Below, in pieces: positions 8,849 to 17,425 of a DNA stretch of 64,000 nt (position 1 is its first letter; each line of letters begins with the position of its first letter). The stretch is from Actinomyces sp. oral taxon 171 str. F0337 (GTDB taxonomy: Bacteria > Actinomycetota > Actinomycetes > Actinomycetales > Actinomycetaceae): NCBI RefSeq assembly GCF_005696555.1, contig NZ_CP040005.1, positions 248,001-312,000 on the forward strand, written 5' to 3'. A program made the translations under genes and the position numbers. The notes under the pieces were generated by a model. The model did no database searches. It had not been told where the DNA came from and saw only the letters and a program-made list of their open reading frames with translations.

Positions 8849-11800
8849 GTGCAGCTGTTCATCAGTGTCCTGCGGCCCGGTGAGGCCGATGCAGCCGCTC
8901 GTGACCTCCTGGTCATCGCGCCCGAGGACGCCACGGTCGGGGACATGGTGGCGGGCCTGGAGCCCGCCGTTGAGGGCAGCGCCCCAGGGTCCGCCCTGCG
9001 GCTCGTCGTCAACGCCGGCGAGCAGGTGGGCGCGCCCCCCATGGGCGTGTGGGACGGTCCGCGTCGCCTGGCCCCCGCGGACAACCTGGTCGACGTGGTC
9101 CGCAACGGCATGCTCCTGGGCCTGGGCGGACCGGTGCGCGACGACGTCGAACCGGTGGGCGTCGTCGAGCTGCGCGTGGTGGCCGGCCAGGGGACCGGTG
9201 CCGTCCACCGCCTGAGCCTGGGCGGATACACCCTGGGCGGGCCCGGCTGCGACTTGGTCCTGGAGGGCGTGGAGGGCAGGATCGCCGACCTCGCCGTCGC
9301 CGTCGGGGGGCACGTGACGATCACCCCGGTGCCGGAGGTCGCCCAGCGCGAGCTGCCGATGCCCCTGCCGAGGCGCCGCCCCCTGCCGGGCCCCCTCGTC
9401 CTGGCAGCCCCGGAGCGCGGCGAGGAGCAGGAGGCCAAGGGACGAGCCGCCAGGCGCCGTCGACGCAAGGAGGCGCGCAAGCGCCGCCGCGCCAAGAAGA
9501 AGGGCCTGGACTCCGAGGCGATCCTCTCCAGCCGCGAGACGCTGGAGCCGGACGGGGTGCGTCACTACCTCGAGCTGGATCGGCGGCCCCTGGGCGTCGG
9601 CGCCTCCGCCTGGTCCCCGGACGCACTGCTCACGGTGGGGGAGACGCTCCTGTCGATCGGGCCGGTGCCGGAGGCCAATGCGGTGGTCTCGCCGACGGCG
9701 GGCGCCCCGACCCTGAACTTCAACCGGCCGCCGCGTCTGGCCCGGCCGGTGCGGGAGACGAAGTTCGCGCTGCCGTCTAAGCCGGCCGAACAGCGTAAAC
9801 CGCCCTTCCCCTTCGCGATGCTCATCTCCCCGCTGGTCATGGGTGCGGGCATGTACTTCGTGACGGGGCGCCTCTACTCGCTCATGTTCATGGTGTTCTC
9901 CCCGATCATGATGATCGCCAACCAGATCCAGGGGCGCTCAAACCAGAAGAAGGACTTCCGGGACAGGCTGCGCAAGTACGAGGAGCAGCGTGAGGCCACC
10001 GAGGAGGCGGCCTTCAAGGCCCTGACCGCGGAGCGGGGGGTGCGCCGCGGGGACCACCCGAACGCGGCAGAGCTGCTGCTGCGCGCCACGGGACCGCGGG
10101 CCCAGCTGTGGGAGCGGCGGCCCACCGACCCGGACTGGCTGGATCTGCGGGTGGGGGTGGCGGACCTGCCCAGCGACGTGGAGATCGAGGACTCCCAGCG
10201 CGCCAAGCACGAGGAGCCACTGCGGTGGACGGCACCGGACGTGCCGGTGCGGGTGCCGCTGGGTGAGCTGGGCGTGGTGGGCGTGTGCGGCACGCGGCGC
10301 CACGACGTCGCCGACTGGCTGGCGGCCCAGGCAGCGGTGCTGCACTCGCCGGCCGAGCTGCAGATGGTGCTCCTGGTGGAGCCGGCGCGCGGCGAGAATC
10401 GCGCGGGGCGCTGGGCCTGGACGAGGTGGCTGCCCCACCTGCGCAACCTGGAGGGCATGGGCGCCCGGGCGCGTGTGGGGCTGGACGATGAGACGATCGC
10501 CCGGCGCATCAACGAGATCTCCGAGCTGGTGGAGCGCAGGCTGGACCCGGAGAAGCGGGGCCCCTCCACGGGACCGCAGGAGCAGATCCTCGTGGTGCTC
10601 GACGGCGCCCGGGGCCTGCGTCTGCGCCCGGGCCTCATCTCCGTGCTGCGCCGGGGGCCGGCCGCGGGGGTGCGCCTGGTGTGCATCGACCGGGATCGTA
10701 CGGCCCTGCCAGAGGAGTGCCGCGCCGTGGTCACCGCTGAGGTGGGGGCGGCGAGCGTGTCGCAGACGGATGTGGACGAGGTCGAGCGGGTGACCCTGGA
10801 CCTGCTGCCGAGCGGCTGGTGCGAGCGGGTGGCCCGGGCGCTGGCGCCGATCCACGACGTCTCCGCCTCGGGGGCGGACTCGACGATCCCGACCTCCTCA
10901 CGGCTCCTGGACGTCCTGCCGATGCCGGATCCGGATGCGGAGGCGGTGCTGGCGGCCTGGGACCGGTGCAGCCGGACGACTAAGGCGGTCATCGGTGAGG
11001 ACGCCGAGGGGCACTTCTGGCTGGATGTGCGCGCTGACGGGCCGCACGCCCTGGTGGCCGGGACGACCGGTTCGGGTAAGTCCGAGCTGCTGCAGACGCT
11101 CATCGCCTCCCTGTGCGTGGGCAACACGCCGGACTCAATGACCTTCGTGCTGGTGGACTACAAGGGTGGCGCGGCCTTCAAGGACTGTGCGCGCCTGCCG
11201 CACACGGTGGGCATGGTGACGGACCTGGACGGGCACCTCACCTCCCGGGCCCTGGAGTCCCTGGGGGCCGAGCTGCGCCGCCGCGAGCACCAGCTGGCGG
11301 GGGCGGACGCGAAGGACATTGAGGACTACGTGGCCGCCATGCAGCCCGGTGATGAGCCCATGCCGCGGCTCATGATCATCATTGACGAGTTCGCGGCCCT
11401 GGTGTCTGAGCTGCCGGACTTCGTGACGGGGCTGGTGGATATTGCTCGGCGTGGGCGCTCGTTGGGGGTGCACCTGGTGCTGGCGACTCAGCGGCCGGCG
11501 GGTGTGGTGTCGGCTGAGATCAAGTCGAACACGAACCTGCGCATCGCCCTGCGCGTCACTGATGAGAACGACTCCCAGGACGTTATCGAGGCCTCTAACT
11601 CGGCTTACATCCCACCGTCGATCCCGGGGCGCGCCTACGCGCGGCTGGGGCATGCGAGCCTGCGCCAGTTCCAGTCCTCCCGGGTGGGGGGACGGCCCCG
11701 TGGGGCGCTGCCGCAGGCGGCGGTGCGGGCGGCGACGCTGACTCTGGATGAGCTCTCCCGCCCGGAGATGAAACCGCCGGAGGTGGAGGAGGACGCGACG

Positions 11801-13507
11801 ATCCCCACCGACCTGGCCACCCTGGTCTCCGCGATGGGGGCGGCGCACACGGCCACGGGTCGGCCTGATCCGCACAGCCCGTGGCTGCCCCCGCTGCCGG
11901 AGCTCATCACGCTGGCGCAGGTTGAGGAGCGCATGGAGGCGGCACAGGCCACCGGGGGCGGGGGTGGTCTGGGTGGGTCTGATCCGCGGGCGGCCGGTTT
12001 CCTGCCGGCGCTGCCGCTGGGCTTGGAGGACCTGCCTGGCGAGCAGGCGCAGCGGCCCATGACGTGGGACTACACGCGTGCCGGTCACCTGGGGGTCGCC
12101 GGTGCCCCGCGCTCGGGGCGTTCGAGTGTGCTGCGGGGGATCGCGGTGGCTCTGGCGCAGACGGCCTCGGCCGCTGAGGTGCACGTCTACGGTATTGACG
12201 CGGGGAATGGGGCGCTGGCCCCGTGCGTTGGTCTGCCGAACTTCGGGGCGGTGGTCACGCGTGATCAGGCGGACCGGATCCGTCGCGTGCTGGCGCTGCT
12301 GGGTGGCCAGGTGGCCTACCGTCAGCAGTACCTGGCCACGCACGGTTACGCGTCGGTGGCTGAGCAGCGGGCCGCTACCCCTCCGTCTGAGCGTCTGCCG
12401 TACCTGGTGCTGCTCATTGACCGGTGGGACAACTTCATGGCGACCTTTGAGAACACCGACGCCGGTGCGATCCCGGGGATGGTGGAGACGCTGATGCGTG
12501 AGGGCCCGGCGGTGGGGCTGCGTGTGGTGATCGCTGGGGACCGGACTGTGTTCCGGGGGCGGTTCGGGATGATGCTGGAGGATCGTCTGGTGCTGCGTAT
12601 GCCGAGCCCGGACGACTTCGATCTCATTGCTATGCGTGCTCGGGATGTTCCCCTGTCCATGCCGCAGGGGCGGGCCTTTCGCTCGGGGGAGCGGCCCCGT
12701 GAGGTCCAGCTGGTGATGCTGACCGATGACTCTGCCGGCACGGCGCAGGTGGCTGCGGTTCACCAGGCGGCTGAGCAGGCCAACGCAAGGTGGGGTGTCA
12801 TTGATCGCGCTCTGCGTCCGGGGCACGTCGATGAGCTGCCTGTGGCGATCTCCGCCGAGGAGGCGCTCAGGCTCGAGCCCGCTCTGGAGCCGGGTGAGAT
12901 CGCCTTCGCCGTGGGCGGCGATGATCTGCGTCTGCTGCCGGTGTCCTTGGAGGACATCGGTAACGCCTTCCTCGTGACGGGCCCGCGGCGTTCTGGGCGG
13001 TCGACGGCGCTGCACTTCGCTACCAGCCGGCTGCTGGAGAATGGGCAGAGGATCGTGCTGGTGCTGCCCCGCAAGTCCCCGCTCATGGAGCTCGCCAACA
13101 ACCCGAGCGTGCTGGGGGTCCTGGGCATGGATGCAGGGCCGAATGATCTGAGTGAGCTGCTCAAGGAGGATGTGGAGAACACTGTCATTGTGGTGGATGA
13201 TTTCGATACACTGACGAACGACCACAACATGAATCCGAGGATTGAGGAGCACATCAAGACCTGCCGCGACCACCACGGGGGCGTGCTGGTGGCCTGCGGC
13301 ATCGACGAGGTTGGAGGCATGTACCGCGGCGTTGTCGCCACCGCCAGGAAGACGCGGACCGGGCTCATCCTCGCCCCCCGAGGAGCCGACGACGGCTCCC
13401 ACTTCTCAGCCCGACTCCCAAGATCCATCGGAGGACCCGTCCCCAAAGGCAGAGCCGTCCAGATCTCCACCACAGGATGGACCTGGGTACAAGTGCCGCG
13501 CCATTAA
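8849..13507 (+). CDS. EssC/EccC-like FtsK/SpoIIIE type VII secretion ATPase
   Basis: 1552 aa, GTG start with AAGGAGG twelve bases upstream. The N-terminal about 165 residues look like an FHA-like/ubiquitin-like pair. A strongly basic linker (RRRRKEARKRRRAKKK, about 200-220) follows, then two membrane segments near 320-355 and NQKKDFRDRLRKYEEQ, the EssC post-membrane helix. At least three P-loop modules follow: a degenerate first (GVCGTRRHDVADWLAAQ), a canonical one (GTTGSGKSELLQTL near 735, Walker B LMIIIDEFAAL near 840), then two degenerate ones (GAPRSGRSSVLRG near 1085; GPRRSGRSTALHF near 1375). One active ATPase plus two inactive modules is the EccC/EssC pattern. It should drive export of WXG100-type substrates. 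No other T7SS core gene (EccB/D/E, mycosin, EsaA, EssB) is seen in this window. Confidence 0.88.
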   Translation: MQLFISVLRPGEADAAARDLLVIAPEDATVGDMVAGLEPAVEGSAPGSALRLVVNAGEQVGAPPMGVWDGPRRLAPADNLVDVVRNGMLLGLGGPVRDDVEPVGVVELRVVAGQGTGAVHRLSLGGYTLGGPGCDLVLEGVEGRIADLAVAVGGHVTITPVPEVAQRELPMPLPRRRPLPGPLVLAAPERGEEQEAKGRAARRRRRKEARKRRRAKKKGLDSEAILSSRETLEPDGVRHYLELDRRPLGVGASAWSPDALLTVGETLLSIGPVPEANAVVSPTAGAPTLNFNRPPRLARPVRETKFALPSKPAEQRKPPFPFAMLISPLVMGAGMYFVTGRLYSLMFMVFSPIMMIANQIQGRSNQKKDFRDRLRKYEEQREATEEAAFKALTAERGVRRGDHPNAAELLLRATGPRAQLWERRPTDPDWLDLRVGVADLPSDVEIEDSQRAKHEEPLRWTAPDVPVRVPLGELGVVGVCGTRRHDVADWLAAQAAVLHSPAELQMVLLVEPARGENRAGRWAWTRWLPHLRNLEGMGARARVGLDDETIARRINEISELVERRLDPEKRGPSTGPQEQILVVLDGARGLRLRPGLISVLRRGPAAGVRLVCIDRDRTALPEECRAVVTAEVGAASVSQTDVDEVERVTLDLLPSGWCERVARALAPIHDVSASGADSTIPTSSRLLDVLPMPDPDAEAVLAAWDRCSRTTKAVIGEDAEGHFWLDVRADGPHALVAGTTGSGKSELLQTLIASLCVGNTPDSMTFVLVDYKGGAAFKDCARLPHTVGMVTDLDGHLTSRALESLGAELRRREHQLAGADAKDIEDYVAAMQPGDEPMPRLMIIIDEFAALVSELPDFVTGLVDIARRGRSLGVHLVLATQRPAGVVSAEIKSNTNLRIALRVTDENDSQDVIEASNSAYIPPSIPGRAYARLGHASLRQFQSSRVGGRPRGALPQAAVRAATLTLDELSRPEMKPPEVEEDATIPTDLATLVSAMGAAHTATGRPDPHSPWLPPLPELITLAQVEERMEAAQATGGGGGLGGSDPRAAGFLPALPLGLEDLPGEQAQRPMTWDYTRAGHLGVAGAPRSGRSSVLRGIAVALAQTASAAEVHVYGIDAGNGALAPCVGLPNFGAVVTRDQADRIRRVLALLGGQVAYRQQYLATHGYASVAEQRAATPPSERLPYLVLLIDRWDNFMATFENTDAGAIPGMVETLMREGPAVGLRVVIAGDRTVFRGRFGMMLEDRLVLRMPSPDDFDLIAMRARDVPLSMPQGRAFRSGERPREVQLVMLTDDSAGTAQVAAVHQAAEQANARWGVIDRALRPGHVDELPVAISAEEALRLEPALEPGEIAFAVGGDDLRLLPVSLEDIGNAFLVTGPRRSGRSTALHFATSRLLENGQRIVLVLPRKSPLMELANNPSVLGVLGMDAGPNDLSELLKEDVENTVIVVDDFDTLTNDHNMNPRIEEHIKTCRDHHGGVLVACGIDEVGGMYRGVVATARKTRTGLILAPRGADDGSHFSARLPRSIGGPVPKGRAVQISTTGWTWVQVPRH

Positions 13508-13665
13508 GGGCAAGAGTTATAGTGCGCTAATTCAGACGGGGTTAGATGTACTCAGGAGTCATTAGGCCGAAGGAATGTCCTCCGTGCAGTAGGGGCGCAT
13601 AACTCGACGCGGCATTGCAAGTTAATGAACGTCTCTGAGCGCAGGAAATTAAAGGAGTAGATAGA

Positions 13666-13959
13666 ATGGCTGACAGTAAAACGCAAGAAGAAAAAGAGTA
13701 TGAAAAGTTAAACCGATTGTCAAATCACGCTTATAGTCAGTGCAAGTCGGCCGGATTTTACGATGATGCAGGAAATGCTCCTGAGTCTGGCCGAGGAAAA
13801 ACTATATCCGAAAAAATTAACGCACCTGATACTTGGACATCGAAAGCAGCGGACGATCAGGCTGAGTACACGAAGAAGGAGGTCGATGCGCTCGTGGCTG
13901 TCTTTACGGGCGTACATGCAACGCTAAAAGCGGAAGCTGCTGCGAAGAAACCTCAGTAA
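13666..13959 (+). CDS. small acidic/basic helical protein, possible WXG100-like T7SS substrate
   Basis: 97 aa, with a good ribosome site (AAAGGAG) ahead of ATG. Two predicted helices are separated by a Gly/Pro-rich turn. A W-T-S motif (PDTWTSKAADDQAEYTKKEV) sits near residue 57, recalling the W-x-G turn plus following helix of ESAT-6/WXG100 proteins, and the length of about 100 aa fits. Position immediately after the EssC-like ATPase supports the idea. The motif is imperfect (Ser for Gly) and displaced toward the C-terminus, so this is tentative. G+C is clearly lower (about 47%) than in the upstream genes, marking the start of the transferred island. Confidence 0.55.
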   Translation: MADSKTQEEKEYEKLNRLSNHAYSQCKSAGFYDDAGNAPESGRGKTISEKINAPDTWTSKAADDQAEYTKKEVDALVAVFTGVHATLKAEAAAKKPQ

Positions 13960-14002
13960 TTCGACCTATGACGAATTATCCTATAAGGTAAGGAGAACTA
14001 GG

Positions 14003-16072
14003 GTGGTAGAGATAAAGTTCAATCATGTTAACGTCGACAAGTCTATCGGAATGCTCGAGAATTTACTTCTCGATTGCAGAAAGGTGAGGGACAGTATCAA
14101 CAATAAAAGTCATGAGGAGGGAGATCCATCCCCGTCCGTTGCTGAATTTTACAGGCAAGCAAACGAAAAAATGGGGGTTGTTCAAGGTCGAATAGATACA
14201 TTGAAGGCAATGAAGCGCCGAATTCTTGAGCTAAACCAAAATGGAGTAGGAACCTCTCATGTAAATGGTGACATTGTTATAGAAGGTGTGCCGGATTCAG
14301 TCGAGAATGCAGGATATGCAGGCTTTGAAACGTGGAGTCGAGGGGTGCTAGACTCGAAACTTCTAGTAAAGTACTCTGAAGAGGGTTGCACCCCCGCACA
14401 GTATGATGCACTTCTGGCAAGGATGAAGCAATACCAAAGTGACCCATCGTATGCGGTCGCTGTGTTTGATGAAATTGGTCCGGGCCGCCTCCTCGATCTC
14501 CCTCTTGATATCCAAAGTAATTTTGCGAGTAGCTCTAGTAGGGAGGCTGCAGGGAACACTCGGGATGCGGAATCTGAGTTGGCGACCGTCCTCGGTCACC
14601 TTTTAGCAACACGCTCCCAAGGCTGGGATGACAACGAAGCTAAGAATTACGCAGATAGATTGGCGTTTTATGCCGAGGAAAAAAACAAAGGCGCACGGAT
14701 CGAATCGCTAAACAAAATACTCTCAGCATCTCGTCAGCAAGATGTAGATGGTGACGGCAGCAAAGAAACAATAGGCCTAGACTACAATGATGCTTTTGTG
14801 CTGGAACTCGCTAACAAACTCGAGAATTTTAAACCAAAGGGAGGGTTTGATGGGAGACAGAGCGCACTTGATAAGGCTAATGCACTTCAAGGTGTTGTTC
14901 ATGCAATGACAGGAAACCCTGATGCCGCATTGAAATGGGTAGCGCCGCAAACATCAGACGGTAAGGTCGACGCAGAGTCGGTTGCCGACAGAACGCGTCG
15001 GCTTATAGGGAAATCGGCGGTCGGAGATAATCCATGGACCAACGACTGGGCGATTCTGTCGGAGGTCATTTCTGACAATGGCACGTCGGGGACCCGCAGT
15101 TCTTCAGATAAAGATGGGGAAAGATCAGCTGCAGCCGTTTCTGGTATTCTAAATGCGGTAGGAGAAAGTGATGACAAACTCGCCTTGTCTCAAACTGCGA
15201 GAATGATGTTCTCTAAAACCCTCCAACGGTATCCTGCGGGAGTGGCGGATTCGGCCAAGATTGGAAACTCTGGCCTTTACACCGGTAAAACGGAGAATGG
15301 TGCGCAACCATTCTTGTCTGACCTCGCGTTGTCCAATTTGCTTGGACAAATTGGACAGGATGATAGATCGATGACACCACTCATCGCTTCACAAACAGCC
15401 TACAATAATCAACAAATTGCCCAACAGGTCGAGGCTTGCAAGGCAACAGGAGAGTACACCCCGCTAGCGGCCGTATTGAACAAGCAGGCTCAAACCAATG
15501 GATTCTTTGCGGGGGCTATCGCTCGAACCAGTAAACAGATCAATGCGGACGCAGATGCTCGCACCAACGCGTATATTGATACAGCAGCGGCAGCAATACA
15601 GGCAATTCCAGTTGTATCTAATGTGGGTAAAGTGGCTGAAGCATCACATTCTTTCCTTAAAGCGCAATCGATAAACGCTGGAAAGGTGTCTGTGAAGAAA
15701 GCTTTGGCGGATGCCGAAGCCAGCGCAAATAGCCAGAATGATCACGATTATGCGGAAGGATACTATGAGAACGAGGTTACCACTACAATGGCACTTCTTA
15801 AGAGTGGGCTATATACTAAAGATGAGTTGAAACGTATGCGCGCGGATGCGGAGTTTCCAGAAACGGTGGGTACGGTGGTGGACGAAAACGGTAATCTAAC
15901 TCTGTCTTCTTCTCCTAGCGCCGAACAATATGACGGCGTCGCAAGGCTGTCGAATCAACTTCCCAATGGAGCTAGGCCGGGTTTGGGGCCAGTTACTAGC
16001 GTGGATACCGAGTACACTAAGGCTCACGACACTGCGGCTAGCGGGTCGCCAGCCCCACGCAAACACAAGTAG
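14003..16072 (+). CDS. putative T7SS-associated large helical protein (DUF6571-like)
   Basis: 689 aa, GTG start behind AAGGTAAGGAG. No signal peptide. The first about 80 residues (NHVNVDKSIGMLENLL and onward) form a predicted helical hairpin like the N-terminal targeting domain of T7SS substrates. The middle part (YDALLARMKQYQSDPSYAVA, LGHLLATRSQGWDD, LDKANALQGVVHAMTGNPDA) has the arrangement I associate with the actinobacterial DUF6571 family; this is recognition from memory, unchecked. The C-terminal tail is polar, ending APRKHK. G+C is about 48%, far below the flanking Tad genes. It lies between the small WXG-like gene and a lipoprotein; together they form a substrate/lipoprotein module that recurs in broken form further on. 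No enzymatic motif is visible. Confidence 0.6.
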   Translation: MVEIKFNHVNVDKSIGMLENLLLDCRKVRDSINNKSHEEGDPSPSVAEFYRQANEKMGVVQGRIDTLKAMKRRILELNQNGVGTSHVNGDIVIEGVPDSVENAGYAGFETWSRGVLDSKLLVKYSEEGCTPAQYDALLARMKQYQSDPSYAVAVFDEIGPGRLLDLPLDIQSNFASSSSREAAGNTRDAESELATVLGHLLATRSQGWDDNEAKNYADRLAFYAEEKNKGARIESLNKILSASRQQDVDGDGSKETIGLDYNDAFVLELANKLENFKPKGGFDGRQSALDKANALQGVVHAMTGNPDAALKWVAPQTSDGKVDAESVADRTRRLIGKSAVGDNPWTNDWAILSEVISDNGTSGTRSSSDKDGERSAAAVSGILNAVGESDDKLALSQTARMMFSKTLQRYPAGVADSAKIGNSGLYTGKTENGAQPFLSDLALSNLLGQIGQDDRSMTPLIASQTAYNNQQIAQQVEACKATGEYTPLAAVLNKQAQTNGFFAGAIARTSKQINADADARTNAYIDTAAAAIQAIPVVSNVGKVAEASHSFLKAQSINAGKVSVKKALADAEASANSQNDHDYAEGYYENEVTTTMALLKSGLYTKDELKRMRADAEFPETVGTVVDENGNLTLSSSPSAEQYDGVARLSNQLPNGARPGLGPVTSVDTEYTKAHDTAASGSPAPRKHK

Positions 16073-16097
16073 GGACATCAATTGAGGAAGAAGTGTA

Positions 16098-16766
16098 ATG
16101 AGATTCCGTTCAAAAGGAAGTCTATTAGTGGTTCCGATATGCATTCTATTATGCGCATGTTCTGCTTCACGTGACGTGGATGGTCTAGGCAGCGCGGAGA
16201 CGGGTCATAGTGTACCTAAAAGTATTTCTCCGGGCGGGACTACATTTACCTGTCCAGGGGTTCCGGATTCGTCTGTACGTTCCATGTTTGATTCGCCTAG
16301 GTTTACTAGGAATTATATTGGAGATAATCATTCCATTTCGAGAGTCTATTGTTCGGTAAATGGCCCTGGTACTGGTCCGGCAGGACTTGAAACAACATTC
16401 GGTAAATGGGTCGTTGGCCTCGACCCTTGGGGTGATTCAAGGTATTACGAAGGGGAGACTGTAGAACACTTTCATAACGACAGTGGGGCAGGCGAGATTA
16501 GATACTCTGAAGAACAGGGAGGAGGGGCTGCGATGTTGACATGTTCGGGTGGTCAGTATTACGTGATGGTGTCGGTATATCCTCGAAGTTCAATGAAAGG
16601 GGATTTGAAAAATAATCTAATTAACTTGGCTCAATCTATGACGCCGTGGGTGTGTGACGGTCAGAATATACCAGGGTTGTCGGTTCCTCTGGAAGGATTG
16701 TCGTGGGATTCGGTCAACCGGGCTGCGCCAGCCGGGGTTGTATCACCTGGAAGTCAGCCTTCGTAG
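16098..16766 (+). CDS. lipoprotein, paralogue A of a two-member family
   Basis: 222 aa. N-terminus MRFRSKGSLLVVPICILLCAC is a lipoprotein signal peptide with lipobox L-C-A-C. The mature part contains FTCPGVPDSSVRSMFD near residue 52 and NLAQSMTPWVCDGQNIPG near the end. Both blocks are matched in the protein at 20552-21199 (YYCPGIPDASVRMMFD and NLIQSTLPWMCGDQPIPG), so the two are paralogues with conserved cysteines likely disulfide-bonded. It starts 25 bp after the putative T7SS substrate with GAGGAAG as ribosome site. A membrane-anchored partner or immunity role for the upstream protein is a hypothesis from context only. Confidence 0.7.
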   Translation: MRFRSKGSLLVVPICILLCACSASRDVDGLGSAETGHSVPKSISPGGTTFTCPGVPDSSVRSMFDSPRFTRNYIGDNHSISRVYCSVNGPGTGPAGLETTFGKWVVGLDPWGDSRYYEGETVEHFHNDSGAGEIRYSEEQGGGAAMLTCSGGQYYVMVSVYPRSSMKGDLKNNLINLAQSMTPWVCDGQNIPGLSVPLEGLSWDSVNRAAPAGVVSPGSQPS

Positions 16767-16933
16767 GTTTGAGTTCTGATGGACAGTTGAGGCGGTCTAC
16801 TGTTGTAGGCATGGGGTGCCTGGGGGCCTATGTCCTGACTTGGCTCATTGTGGGGCGGTTGGGTTTCTGGGGGCTGGTTGTTGTTGGGATTACAGGGGTT
16901 GCGTGGGTTGGGGTGCGCACTAACGTGGGGGGT

Positions 16934-17211
16934 ATGAGTCCGTACGTTCGCACGGTCAGGACGGCGTCGGGGGCCCGTGCGGTCCAGATCGTGCACTCCT
17001 TTCGGAAGGGGGCGCGCAGCATCGAGCACATTGACTCGGCCCATGATGACGCTGAGCTGGCGGTGCTCAAAGAGGTCGCCAGGCAACGGCTCAACGCCGG
17101 CCAGCTCAGCTTCGACCTGCTGGGCCTGAGCAGTGAGAACGATGCAGGTTCTTCACCGCAGGAACCGGCTGGGGCGGGGTGCGTGGCACCTATCGTCTCC
17201 AACCGGATGGG
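16934..17211 (+). pseudogene. IS1634-like transposase, N-terminal fragment
   Basis: Reading from the ATG at 16934, the translation begins MSPYVRTVRTASGARAVQIV, then SIEHIDSAHDDAELAVLKE and finally PIVSNRMG. These are, in order, the hallmark N-terminal elements of IS1634-family transposases. Homology appears to stop at about 17211. The open frame carries on to 17290 into unrelated sequence and has none of the DDE catalytic domain, so this is a remnant. It is followed immediately by an IS3-like fragment, suggesting that one transposon inserted into or recombined with the other. An in-frame extension upstream to 16703 overlaps the lipoprotein gene and is not supported. Confidence 0.7.
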
Positions 17212-17277
17212 AGTGGAGTGCGTGGTGTTTCTCGGACTGGGGAGCTTTTCATCCCCTGAGTCGATAGGATGGAGACC

Positions 17278-17397
17278 ATGCCAGCAGTGAAATACTCAGA
17301 CGAGTTCAAGACCCAAGTAGTGCGCGAGGTGATCGAGAAGGACCGCACGATCGCCTCGGTGGCCGCCTCATGCGATGCAGGATTGGGAGTCTATTAG
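17278..17397 (+). pseudogene. IS3-family OrfA fragment
   Basis: ATG at 17278 opens a 39-codon frame beginning MPAVKYSDEFKTQVVREVIE followed by KDRTIASVAAS, the helix-turn-helix start of an IS3-family OrfA transposase. After about base 17374 the similarity stops and the frame hits TAG at 17395-17397. At the same point a different frame becomes open with the sequence of the split low-G+C gene. The switch marks a recombination or deletion junction near 17370-17380. It is too short to be functional. Confidence 0.72.
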
Positions 17398-17425
17398 CGC
17401 ACGATTAACCGATCAGGAAGTTAAG

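Noticed and set aside
7478..9565. 695-codon minus-strand open frame across the LysM/BTAD gene end and EssC start
   Set aside because: Composition is low-complexity Gly/Arg/His typical of antisense of high-G+C genes; it spans two well-supported genes.
11135..13402. 755-codon open frame on the minus strand inside the EssC-like gene
   Set aside because: It mirrors the third-position G+C bias of the forward gene; no family resemblance, no ribosome site, and the forward protein has clear ATPase motifs.
16703..16933. Upstream extension of the IS1634-like fragment with two hydrophobic stretches
   Set aside because: It overlaps the lipoprotein 3' end, lacks a ribosome site, and the hydrophobic look comes from a GTTGGG-rich noncoding IS end.
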